The translations under genes were made by a program, and so were the position numbers. The notes under the pieces were generated by a model that was not told the origin of the DNA, did not search any database, and saw only the letters and a list, made by a program, of their open reading frames with translations. A DNA stretch of 64,000 bases from Acidobacteriota bacterium. GTDB taxonomy: Bacteria > Acidobacteriota > Vicinamibacteria > Vicinamibacterales > Vicinamibacteraceae. Every line of letters begins with the position of its first letter. The first letter of the stretch is position 1. Below are positions 44,830 to 53,512 of the stretch, one piece after another. The stretch covers positions 1 to 64,000 of the forward strand of contig JADLFL010000016.1 of the NCBI GenBank assembly GCA_020845575.1, in the 5' to 3' direction.

Positions 44830-47372
44830 TCGGCTGGCTGCGGCGGCAGTTCCGCCGGCGCCATCTCGACGCGTCGATGCGTGCCGAGATGGCATTCCAC
44901 ATCGAGGCACGCGCGGCCGATCTGGCCGCGCACGACGGCGTCTCGCTCGACGAGGCGCGCCGCCGGGCACGCCTCGAGTTCGGCAGCGTGACGGCCCATC
45001 AGGACGATGCGCGACAGGCGCTCGGGTTCCGACTGCTCGACGAGGTGAGCGCCGACGTCAGGTTCGCGACGCGAAGCCTCCGCAAGAGTCCCATCTTCAC
45101 CGTATCGGCGTTGGCCATCCTGGCTGTGGCGATCGGTGTCAACGCTGCGTTCTTCACCCTGTACAACCACTACGTACTCCGGCCGCTGCCGATTCGCGGC
45201 GCCGAGAGGCACGTGGATCTCGTGCCGCGCGACGCGCAGGAGCGCCGCGTGGCCGCGTGGACGACAGACGAAGTGGACGTGCTGCGCGCTGCCGCACCGG
45301 AAGAACTCGAAGGTATCTACACCGCCACCGGGATGCTCCAGGTGCTGCTTCTCGAACCGGAGCAGCGGCAGAGCATGGTCATGGCGGTGTCGGAGACGTT
45401 CTTCCCGCTGCTCGGCGGCGCCGCCGTCCAGGGCCGCGTGTTCACGTCCGGCGATCGATACCAGGCCGTCGTCGTGCTGAGTGACGCCGGCCGTCGCCGA
45501 TTGTTTCCAGACGATCCGACGCCTCTCGGAAGACACGTACGCGTCAGGTCGACGTGGTTCACCGTCGTCGGAGTCCTGCCGGCATCCTTCTCCGGCGTCG
45601 GAATCGCGGTGCCCGACTTCTGGGTCCATGCGAGCATGCGGCAGGCGCTGCGTGAGGACCTCGGCGAGCGGCACGGTATGTCGGCGCTGCTGCGGCCAGG
45701 CGTCTCGCCCGAGCGAGCCGAAGCCGCGCTCTCGTCGGTCGCCCGGCGTTTCGAGCGTGATGGGCGCGATGCGATCGCGCGAGTCGTCGTCGAGCATCAC
45801 ACGACTTATCTATCTGACGCCGCCGCCGAGGTGCCGCTGCTGGCGCCGATGTTGTTCGCGACGTTCCTGCTGGTGCTGCTGATTGCCAGCGCGAACCTGG
45901 CCAACCTGTTTCTCGCGCGAGTGGCTGCGCGCCGGCCCGAGATTGCGACCCGCTTCTCGGTTGGTGCCAGTCGCGCGCGTATCGTTCGCCAGCTCCTGAC
46001 CGAGGCCACGCTGCTGGGGCTGGCGGGCGCGGCCATCGGTCTGTCGATGGCCGTGACAGGCGTCTCGCAATTGCAGGCGTGGCTGTTCTCCATCGCCACC
46101 GATGCCGGCGCGACGATCCTGCCACTCTCAGTCGACTGGCGGTTACTTGCGTATGCGGCGCTACTCGGCATGACGGCTGGTGGCGTGTTCGGCATGCTGC
46201 CCGCGCTCGACGCCGTCGATCTCGTCAGCAGGCGTCGCGGCCGATTGCGGTCCACGCTGCTGGCAGGGCAGGTGGGCGCGAGCCTCGTGCTGTTGATCCT
46301 GGCGGGGCTCCTGGTGCGCAACGTCCAGGAACTGGCGTCGACGCCGTCGGGGTTCGACGTCGACCGCACGTTCGGCGTGAACATGGACCCACCGACAGCC
46401 GTCGTCATGGACCATCTCCGGGCGCAGGCCGGCGTCGACGGTGTGACTGTCGTCTCCCGTGGTCCGTTGATGGGGCAGTTGCCGCGCACGAACGCACGTA
46501 TCGGCGACGCCATCGTCCGCGCGTCGTGGATGCGCGTGGACGAACACTACTTCGCGACGACGGGCGTGGCGGTGACCAGCGGGCGCACGTTCACGCCGAC
46601 AGAGGCTGCGGCACGCACTCCTGTGGCGATCGTCAGTGCGCGCACCGCGCGATCGCTCTGGCCGGGTGGAACGGCCGTTGGTCAGACGCTGACTGTCACG
46701 GCGGATGAAGACGGAGAGCCAGCCTGGCACGGCACGTACGAAGTGATTGGCGTTGCTGCCGACGTCATCAATGGCTTCATCTTCCAGGGCCCCGAATCGA
46801 TCATGTTCTACCTGCCCGGCGCGGTTGGACAGGAGGACATGGGTTGGGCGCTGGCGCGTCTGAGTGACGTGCAGGCCGCGTCGGTCGAGGCGGTCCGACG
46901 CGCGTGCGGCGAGGTCCCGGGCTCCACAGGGTGCACGGTGCGCAGCCTCGCCGGTGCCGCAGCCGTGCAGCAGTTCCCGTTCCGGGCCGCTGCCGCCATT
47001 GCAGGCGGCCTCGGGATGGTGGCGTTGCTGCTGACGGCACTCGGACTCTATTCGGTCGTCAGCTACTCGGTCGAACGTCGTCGTCGCGAGATCGGGGTGC
47101 TCGTTGCGATCGGTGCGCGGCCGCGACACGTGCTCGGTCGCATCCTGAACGAACCGGCCCGATGTCTTGCCTGGGGGCTCGGCGTGGGACTGCCGTGCTG
47201 CATCGGACTCTCGTACCTGGCGGCCGCGTCTCCCCTGCGGATCAGGACCTTCGACGTCACGGCGTACGTTGGCGTGCCGCTGTTGCTGGCCGGCGTCGCG
47301 GCGCTCGCCTGCCTGCTACCTGTCAGACGAGCGTTACGCGTGTCGCCCGGCGTCGCGCTCAGGCAGGACTGA
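44826..47372 (+). CDS. ADOP-type ABC transporter permease (intact)
   Basis: An 848-aa inner-membrane protein with a short N-terminal cytoplasmic helix pair (~1-75), a first MacB periplasmic domain (~110-300), FtsX helices (~330-470), a second periplasmic domain (~490-700) and the final FtsX helices (~725-840), ending VSPGVALRQD. This is the duplicated permease found almost only in Acidobacteriota. No ATPase gene is adjacent, which is normal for these orphan permeases. The substrate is unknown; lipoprotein or peptide export is the family inference. Translation is coupled to PadR. Confidence 0.93.
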   Translation: MIGWLRRQFRRRHLDASMRAEMAFHIEARAADLAAHDGVSLDEARRRARLEFGSVTAHQDDARQALGFRLLDEVSADVRFATRSLRKSPIFTVSALAILAVAIGVNAAFFTLYNHYVLRPLPIRGAERHVDLVPRDAQERRVAAWTTDEVDVLRAAAPEELEGIYTATGMLQVLLLEPEQRQSMVMAVSETFFPLLGGAAVQGRVFTSGDRYQAVVVLSDAGRRRLFPDDPTPLGRHVRVRSTWFTVVGVLPASFSGVGIAVPDFWVHASMRQALREDLGERHGMSALLRPGVSPERAEAALSSVARRFERDGRDAIARVVVEHHTTYLSDAAAEVPLLAPMLFATFLLVLLIASANLANLFLARVAARRPEIATRFSVGASRARIVRQLLTEATLLGLAGAAIGLSMAVTGVSQLQAWLFSIATDAGATILPLSVDWRLLAYAALLGMTAGGVFGMLPALDAVDLVSRRRGRLRSTLLAGQVGASLVLLILAGLLVRNVQELASTPSGFDVDRTFGVNMDPPTAVVMDHLRAQAGVDGVTVVSRGPLMGQLPRTNARIGDAIVRASWMRVDEHYFATTGVAVTSGRTFTPTEAAARTPVAIVSARTARSLWPGGTAVGQTLTVTADEDGEPAWHGTYEVIGVAADVINGFIFQGPESIMFYLPGAVGQEDMGWALARLSDVQAASVEAVRRACGEVPGSTGCTVRSLAGAAAVQQFPFRAAAAIAGGLGMVALLLTALGLYSVVSYSVERRRREIGVLVAIGARPRHVLGRILNEPARCLAWGLGVGLPCCIGLSYLAAASPLRIRTFDVTAYVGVPLLLAGVAALACLLPVRRALRVSPGVALRQD

Positions 47373-47393
47373 CTCCGCGTCCCGCGCGTCGTC

Positions 47394-47415
47394 GCCAGGG
47401 GTTGATACCCCTGGC
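47394..47415 (+). terminator. Terminator-like hairpin after the ADOP gene
   Basis: GCCAGGGGT-TGAT-ACCCCTGGC has a perfect 9-bp stem and 4-nt loop. CCTCCATTTCC follows, a weak pyrimidine tract. Confidence 0.6.
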
Positions 47416-47467
47416 CTCCATTTCCACGTGACACGGCATCGCCCCGGCACTACCGGGAAGACGCGCG

Positions 47468-47473
47468 TATAGT
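47468..47473 (+). promoter_or_regulatory. Candidate -10 (TATAGT) for the glycosidase-like gene
   Basis: TATAGT ends 6 nt before ATG 47480. There is no SD. Confidence 0.45.
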
Positions 47474-47479
47474 GCGCGC

Positions 47480-49243
47480 ATGACACACCGGCACGAGGGC
47501 TCGATGCCAACGATCGACAGGGCGACCGCGGGCGGCCACCGCAGACGCTGGTACGGGCCGGCTGTGGGAGCACTTCTGCTGGCCGTCACGACTGTCGCTG
47601 TCCTGTCTGCATCGGAGCAGGCGAGCGACACCCGCGAGACGCGGGCGGCGCAACATGGACGTCAGGCCACGCGAGCGCTGGTCGAGAGCCGTCGCATCAT
47701 GCACGGCTGGCTCGCGCGCCGAGATGCCGTGACGGGCCTGTTGCCGCGCATGGGGCACTTCAACGGCAACGCGCCGGACCCGAACTGGGCGGTGGCCGAC
47801 TCGGCGGCCGACCTCTATCCGTTCATGGTCATGGCGGCGCGCTTCACGGACCCCGGCGTGTACCACGGGGCCATGCTCGACATCCTGCGTCAGGAGATGC
47901 TGCTGACGACGCGTGTGGGTCGGTTGTCCGACGACCTTCAGCCGGGCGGCCGCGGCTTCGTGCGTGCGACGCCGGACCTCGATCGCATCATCTTCGGCTC
48001 CAGCGAGTACATGAAGGACGGCCTGATCCCGCTCACAGAGATCTTCGGCGACACGCCCTGGTACCACCGAATGACCGGTCTGGCTACGGACATCATCCGT
48101 CACGCACCGTACGAGACAGCACGCGGCCGACTCCCCGCGCAGACCACCGAGGTCAACGGCAACATGCTGCAGGTGCTCACGCGCCTGTATTTCAGGACGG
48201 GTGAGCGGGCGTATCTGGATCAGGTCCTCGCCATCGCGGACTTCTACTTCCTCGACATGCTGCCGACGACGAACCATCTGCCCGCCGACCGCTGGGACGT
48301 GGCGACGAAGACTCCGTTGACCACGCGCTTCGTCCTGTCGGATCACGGCAACGAGATCGTCGGTGGACTGTCGGAAGCGTTCGTCCTCGCGACGCATGTG
48401 CGGCCCGACAAGGCGGACCAGTATCGCCCCGCATTCATGCGCATGATCGACAAGCTCCTCGAAGTGGGACGCACGCCAGACGGCGTCTGGCATCACGACA
48501 TCGACATCGTCACCGGCAAGCCCCTGGCGAATCGTCCGGCGCACTGCTGGGGATACATGTTCAACGGCGTCTACACGGCGTACCTGACGACGGGGGAGAC
48601 GCGTTATCGCGATGCAGTGGTGCGAGCGATGGAGACCGTGTCGCGCACGCCGGCGTATCTGTTCAGCGACACGCCGCCCGTCGCCTGGTGGCGCGCCAAC
48701 TCGTATTCCGATGCCATCGAATCGGCACTGGTGCTCCTCAATCGAGAGCCGAACGCCGCACTGCCACAGCGCATCGACGATGCTGTCGATCGCATGCTCG
48801 ACGTCGTGGAGCCGAGCGGCATCGTCGAGGACTGGTATGGCGATGGCAACACGATCCGCACGGCGTTGATGTACGTCATGTGGAAGACGCAGGGCGCGCA
48901 CCTCGAGCCGTGGTCGCCGCGCGTGCATCTCGGCGCCGTACGTGACGGCAACACCGTTGCGATGCTTGTCCGCGCCGAAACCGACTGGACGGGTACGCTG
49001 CGGCTCGATCATCCACGGCATCGGGATCACCTGCACCTTCCGATCAACTATCCGCGGCTCAACGAGTGGCCGGAGTGGTTCACCGTCGGGCACGACAAGC
49101 GCTATCGCGTCCGGGTGGGGACGGGCAGTGCGCAGGCGCGACTCGGTGCGGAACTCGTCCAGGGACTGCCCATGTCGCTGCGCGCCGGCGAGTCAGTGAT
49201 GATCGAAGTGGCCGACGATGGTGACCCGCCATACGGTCGATAG
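47480..49243 (+). CDS. Exported or membrane-anchored six-hairpin glycosidase-like protein (putative)
   Basis: A 587-aa protein with an N-terminal hydrophobic segment (~26-46). The middle has repeated helical hairpins with aromatic and acidic residues (AVADSAADLYPFMVMAARF, ADFYFLDMLPTT, AHCWGYMFNGVYTAYL, ARANSYSD-type segments), the look of an (alpha/alpha)6 barrel glycosidase. A C-terminal beta-sandwich (~480-580) contains GTLRLDHPRH. I cannot assign a GH family. ATG 47480 or 47504 could start it; TATAGT 6 nt before the first favours it. It stands alone. Confidence 0.6.
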   Translation: MTHRHEGSMPTIDRATAGGHRRRWYGPAVGALLLAVTTVAVLSASEQASDTRETRAAQHGRQATRALVESRRIMHGWLARRDAVTGLLPRMGHFNGNAPDPNWAVADSAADLYPFMVMAARFTDPGVYHGAMLDILRQEMLLTTRVGRLSDDLQPGGRGFVRATPDLDRIIFGSSEYMKDGLIPLTEIFGDTPWYHRMTGLATDIIRHAPYETARGRLPAQTTEVNGNMLQVLTRLYFRTGERAYLDQVLAIADFYFLDMLPTTNHLPADRWDVATKTPLTTRFVLSDHGNEIVGGLSEAFVLATHVRPDKADQYRPAFMRMIDKLLEVGRTPDGVWHHDIDIVTGKPLANRPAHCWGYMFNGVYTAYLTTGETRYRDAVVRAMETVSRTPAYLFSDTPPVAWWRANSYSDAIESALVLLNREPNAALPQRIDDAVDRMLDVVEPSGIVEDWYGDGNTIRTALMYVMWKTQGAHLEPWSPRVHLGAVRDGNTVAMLVRAETDWTGTLRLDHPRHRDHLHLPINYPRLNEWPEWFTVGHDKRYRVRVGTGSAQARLGAELVQGLPMSLRAGESVMIEVADDGDPPYGR

Positions 49244-49458
49244 TCACAAGGGCCGACACCCGCATGGTCACGCCAGCCGCGGTGCACGAGCCAGACGCGC
49301 GGCATCAGGCGTCGTGAGAGGATCGCAGTTCCTTCCGCGTTGTCGGGGGCCACGAATCGGACGGGGGCAGTCCCACGCAGGCCCCGGCCAGATCGGGGAC
49401 ATGCAGGCGCATCTCGAGAAGCCTCAGGCAGCGCGGGACCGAGGCCGTCGCAGAGTAG

Positions 49459-50409
49459 ATGTCGATGTCGATCGTGAAATGGCTCTCGTTCGCGTCGCTG
49501 GTATTCGTCGTGGCCGGCGTGGTCGTGGTCGCGATCGACATTCGGCGCGCGTATGCGCGCGTCGCTGACGCGAGTGTGCTCATCGCCTCGCCGCATGGCG
49601 ACATCGAGTTCAAGCAGGCGGGCAGCGGCGTGCCGGTCCTTGTGGTACACGGCAGCGGTGGCGGTTTCGATCAGGGGGAATTGATCGCCGAAGCGGTGCT
49701 CGGCGACGGGTTCCACTGGATTGCACCGTCGCGGTTCGGCTACCTGCGCTCTACGGTTCCGGTGGGCGCGACATTCGACGATCAGGCGCGGGCCTACGCT
49801 CGCCTGCTCGACACGCTCGGCATCGACACGGTTGCTGTGCTCGCGCTTTCCCACGGGGGGCCCTCCGCGCTGCTCTTCGCCGTGCTCTATCCAGAACGCG
49901 TGTCATCGTTGAGCCTGCTCTCGTGCGGTGTCGCCTCATCGTCTGATGGCGATCAGGCGGAGGCCAGCCGGAAGGGCGACACGCTGACAAGGATTTTCAA
50001 ATACGACGTGCTCTACTGGAGCGTCAGTACGCTGTGGCGGAAGCAGTTGATGGCACTGATGGGTGCCGACGACGCGGTCATCGCAGGGCTCACCGGCGGT
50101 CAGCGCGCGTTGGTGGACCGGGTGATCGACGACATGAACCCCGTTGCCACGCGCTACGCCGGCGTGATGTTCGACAACACGGCGGCGATGCCGAACGAAC
50201 GGATCGCCGCGGTTCGTGCACCCACGCTGGTCATCCACGCGAAGGACGACTCGCTGCAGCTGTATCGCAACGCGGAAGTGGCTGCGGCCACCATCCCCGG
50301 TGCGCGTCTGCTGGCCTTCGACAAGGGCGGGCACCTCCTGATTGCCGTCGAGCAGTCTGCCATCCGGGCAGAGGTCCAGGCATTCATCCGCGCGAACGTC
50401 AGCAAGTAG
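49459..50409 (+). CDS. Alpha/beta hydrolase, membrane-anchored
   Basis: A 316-aa protein with one N-terminal hydrophobic segment (~7-27), then an alpha/beta-hydrolase domain. The oxyanion region is VVHGSGGGFD, the nucleophile Ser lies in ALSHGGPSA (first Gly of GxSxG replaced by Ala), the Asp is in HAKDDSL and the His in DKGGHLL. It is an esterase or lipase of unknown substrate. Two ATGs, 49459 and 49465, could start it. Confidence 0.8.
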   Translation: MSMSIVKWLSFASLVFVVAGVVVVAIDIRRAYARVADASVLIASPHGDIEFKQAGSGVPVLVVHGSGGGFDQGELIAEAVLGDGFHWIAPSRFGYLRSTVPVGATFDDQARAYARLLDTLGIDTVAVLALSHGGPSALLFAVLYPERVSSLSLLSCGVASSSDGDQAEASRKGDTLTRIFKYDVLYWSVSTLWRKQLMALMGADDAVIAGLTGGQRALVDRVIDDMNPVATRYAGVMFDNTAAMPNERIAAVRAPTLVIHAKDDSLQLYRNAEVAAATIPGARLLAFDKGGHLLIAVEQSAIRAEVQAFIRANVSK

Positions 50410-50424
50410 CACGCCGAGCGTGGC

Positions 50425-51555
50425 TCACGGGCGCGGCCTGGCGAGGTAGTGGATGAAGAACGCCACGAGTTGCGCGTTGGACTGCGCGTCGGGTGAGTGC
50501 TCCGCGCGGTTCGACATGCCGACGCGACGCTCGTAGCCGAGCAGCCGGTTCACCGCGATCGCGTGATTGAGCGCCTTCCATCGCTCGGGCGGATCTTCCG
50601 CGCCGCCGCTGACAAAGAATGGCCGTGGCGCGATGAGCGCGTGGAGTTCGTGGAGGTCGCGACCCGTCTCCATCATCCGCGCGTACGGGCCGGTGCGCGG
50701 GTTCTCTGCCGACGGCACGCCCGGTGTCGGACGAGGACGCGCGGCATCGAGGCCGAGATACCACGGCTCCCAGTAGTTCACGTTGGACCGCGTCTCGTCG
50801 AAGACGATGCCGGGATCGCTCGTGGCGACGGCGGCATACCGATCCCACAGCGCGCCGCCGAACAGCGACCACTTGCCGCCGTAGCTGTGACCGACGATGC
50901 CGATGCGGGTGGCGTCGACTTCAGGGAGAGCGGCCAGGGCAGTCCAGGCGTTGGCCGCGACGTACGCGTAGTACGACAACGGCTGCACGCCATGCACCGG
51001 TCCCATGTCCGGAAGTCGTGCATCACCGCCGGGTGTGCCGATCGACAGCGTCACGAACCCGGCGCGCGTCAACTGCCGGGCGAAGTCCCGCTCCGGTCGG
51101 CCGCCGAGACCCACGCTCGTTTCGGGTTCGTAGAACGGGATGAACACCGCGGGGAACGGTCCGCGGCCGTCCGGGACGAGCAGCCAGCCGTCGGTGAGCT
51201 GGCCGGCCGCAACTTCCACGCGCACGCGCGTCTGCGTGAAGGTGTCGCGACGGTCCGACGACAGCGCCTCGAATCGAGGTGAGGCCAGCACGGCCGGCCA
51301 GGCACCCATGAGGTCGTGCCACTCACGAAGCAATTCGGCCCGCCGACGATCCCAGTCGGCGGCCGTTCGCACGAAGGTACCGTCGGAGAAGACGAGTGGC
51401 GAGCGATAGTCACCGAACCGTCCCTCGTACGCCCGCGGAACGTCGAACAGCGCGGCCAGCGCCGTCTGGTCGACCGCCGGCGGCACCTGCGCGGAGACCG
51501 TCGTCGCGGACGCACCGACGACGAGCATCGTCACGAGTACCACCGTCAGGCGCAC
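50425..51555 (-). CDS. Exported alpha/beta hydrolase (acetyl-xylan-esterase/dienelactone-hydrolase type)
   Basis: A 376-aa exported protein (signal to AQ at 23). The nucleophile is in GIVGHSYGGKW, the Asp probably in SGGAEDPP and the His in NRAEHSPD. A long N-terminal segment with WDRRRAELLREWHDLMG precedes the fold, as in glucuronoyl/acetyl-xylan esterase-like families. It is likely to act on plant polysaccharide esters, but the substrate is not proven. It converges on the previous hydrolase; they are not close relatives. Confidence 0.8.
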   Translation of the reverse strand: MRLTVVLVTMLVVGASATTVSAQVPPAVDQTALAALFDVPRAYEGRFGDYRSPLVFSDGTFVRTAADWDRRRAELLREWHDLMGAWPAVLASPRFEALSSDRRDTFTQTRVRVEVAAGQLTDGWLLVPDGRGPFPAVFIPFYEPETSVGLGGRPERDFARQLTRAGFVTLSIGTPGGDARLPDMGPVHGVQPLSYYAYVAANAWTALAALPEVDATRIGIVGHSYGGKWSLFGGALWDRYAAVATSDPGIVFDETRSNVNYWEPWYLGLDAARPRPTPGVPSAENPRTGPYARMMETGRDLHELHALIAPRPFFVSGGAEDPPERWKALNHAIAVNRLLGYERRVGMSNRAEHSPDAQSNAQLVAFFIHYLARPRP

Positions 51556-51771
51556 GTCCGTGTCTCCGTTGTCACGCCACGTGTCATATCACGGACCTGA
51601 CGATTCCCTGGTGCAACCGATCGTCTGGTGCCGTTGTTGCCGACAGGCCAGGGAAGACGAAGACCGCGGCGGTGAGCGTGTCCACCATCCGCCGGCCATG
51701 CGTGCTGGTTTCAGGGCCGGCATGTCGGTCTGACCGTCAGCGGCCCGTCGGAGGGCTCGCGGCCCCCGCGA

Positions 51772-53424
51772 TCAGTCGCCGGTGCGCCGCCGGGCCCGGA
51801 TCGATCGACCATCCGCGGTGCTCAGCACCAGCACCCCTGGGGGATCGATGCGGTAGCGGTCGATGGCTGGCAGGAGCGCCAGCAGCGCGCGCTCCTGTCT
51901 CATCAGCGCGTCAGGACACGCCACCATGGTCGTGCCGCCGGGATGGAGGCGCAGCGTCTGGCCCTCAGCCTCGTAGCGGCCCACCAGGCGATTGCACGTC
52001 GCGCTGCCAGCCAGTCGCCCGTCAGGCAGGAACCGCAGCGTGGCCCGGCGGTCGGCGACGGCGGCCACGCCGGCGATGTCGTCGATCGCCCATTCCCGGC
52101 CCAGCAGCGGTGTCGGGTCGTTCGCCATCAGGTGCTCGGCCACGGCCCGGAAGGCCGGCAGCGAGGTGGGATCGCTGGCCGCGTTGGCTGCCACCGGATG
52201 GGAGGCGAAGCGCACGATCACCATGTCGGCCGTCGGGTCGATCCAGATGGTCTGGCCGTGCACGCCGCGCGCCGCGTAGGCGCCGTGGTCGTCGTGGCTC
52301 ACCCACCACATGCCGCCGTAGCTCCAGCCGGCCAGGTGCGCGTAGCCGGCCTTGGCGAAGGTGTCCTGGCGGCCCCCTCGCCTGATGCGGTCGATGGCGG
52401 CCGACGGGACGACCTGCGCACCGTCCCACCGTCCCTCGTCGAGCATGAGCTGGCCAAGCCTGGCCAGGTCCCGCAAGGTGGCATTGAACCCGCCGCCCGC
52501 AAACGGCGTCCCGATCGAGTCGACCGTGTAGAACGCCTCGCGCTCCATGCCGAGCCGGGTCCAGATGCGCGCCGACAGCAGATCGGCCACCGACGCACCG
52601 GTCGTGCGGGCGACGAGCCAGCCGAGCGCGTCGGCGTTGACCGTCTTGTAGCCGAAGGCCTCGCCGTGCGTGCCCTTCTTCCGGACGGTCGGCAGGAACG
52701 CGAAGTAGCTGCGCGGGCCGGTGTAGCCTTCGGGCTTGGGCAGCGGGCTGCCGGCCGCGGCGAAGGCCCAGACCTCGGCGTCGGGGTCGGCATAGTCCTC
52801 GGAGTAGTCGAGCGCGGTCGTCATGTCCATGACCTGCCGCACGGTGGCGTCGCCGAAGGCGCTGTCCTTCAACTCGGGAATCAGTGTGGCGACCGGCGCC
52901 GACTCGTCCAGGACGCCTTCGGCCACCAGCATTTCGCCCAGCAACCCGGTCAGGGACTTGGTGACCGACATCGCCCCGTGCAACGAGGTGGGCGTCAGGC
53001 AGCCGTCGTAGCGCTCGTAGACGACCCGGCCGTGGTGCAGCACGATGACGCCGTCGGTGTAGTTGGCGGCGAACGCCGCGTCCCAGGTCATCGGGTCCTG
53101 CGAGCCGAGCGGCGTGAACCTGACCGCGTCGATGGACCCGTCGAGGGCCACCGGCAGGGGGCGCACGGCCTCGGGGCCGCGGTTCACCCCGACGCTGGGC
53201 ATCAGCTCACGGAAGTGACAGACGGTCCAGCGCAGCTTCGGAAACGAGAAGTAGTCGGGATCCGTGAAGCGGATCACCTTGTCCTCGCTCGGCGGGAACC
53301 CCTGCATCCAGCCCATCCGCCTCGGGTCAGACGTGGGGGCCGACATCGGCGTCTCGGGTTGCGCCATCGCGGCGGCTCCGAGACTCAGGGTCATCAGCAC
53401 AGCGCATCCTTGCAGCATTCTCAT
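51772..53424 (-). CDS. NylB-like serine hydrolase fused to a META domain
   Basis: A 550-aa exported protein (signal to AQ at 22). Residues ~90-440 form a class-C beta-lactamase fold: SxxK is Ser153-Lys156 (SVTKS), the Tyr motif is in FGYKTVNADALGW, and a late HGQTIWID matches 6-aminohexanoate-dimer-hydrolase-like enzymes. The C-terminal ~100 residues form a META/HslJ-like domain (LLGREWAIDDI, SATCNRLVGRYE, ACPDALM). ATG 53424 has GAGG 8 nt upstream, preferred over GTG 53451. The real substrate is unknown; amide or ester hydrolysis is inferred. Confidence 0.85.
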   Translation of the reverse strand: MRMLQGCAVLMTLSLGAAAMAQPETPMSAPTSDPRRMGWMQGFPPSEDKVIRFTDPDYFSFPKLRWTVCHFRELMPSVGVNRGPEAVRPLPVALDGSIDAVRFTPLGSQDPMTWDAAFAANYTDGVIVLHHGRVVYERYDGCLTPTSLHGAMSVTKSLTGLLGEMLVAEGVLDESAPVATLIPELKDSAFGDATVRQVMDMTTALDYSEDYADPDAEVWAFAAAGSPLPKPEGYTGPRSYFAFLPTVRKKGTHGEAFGYKTVNADALGWLVARTTGASVADLLSARIWTRLGMEREAFYTVDSIGTPFAGGGFNATLRDLARLGQLMLDEGRWDGAQVVPSAAIDRIRRGGRQDTFAKAGYAHLAGWSYGGMWWVSHDDHGAYAARGVHGQTIWIDPTADMVIVRFASHPVAANAASDPTSLPAFRAVAEHLMANDPTPLLGREWAIDDIAGVAAVADRRATLRFLPDGRLAGSATCNRLVGRYEAEGQTLRLHPGGTTMVACPDALMRQERALLALLPAIDRYRIDPPGVLVLSTADGRSIRARRRTGD

Positions 53425-53500
53425 GGCAGACCTCAGTCCAGTTTCCTGCACGTCAGGCGCAGTGGCTCGGCGCGCGTTGTGCGGCGGCTATGGCAGGGCT

Positions 53501-53506
53501 TAAGAT
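53501..53506 (+). promoter_or_regulatory. Candidate -10 (TAAGAT) for the kinase-microprotein-S41 operon
   Basis: TAAGAT ends 6 nt before the TTG start at 53513. TTGTGC (53477-53482) 18 bp upstream may be the -35. Confidence 0.5.
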
Positions 53507-53512
53507 GCGCCC

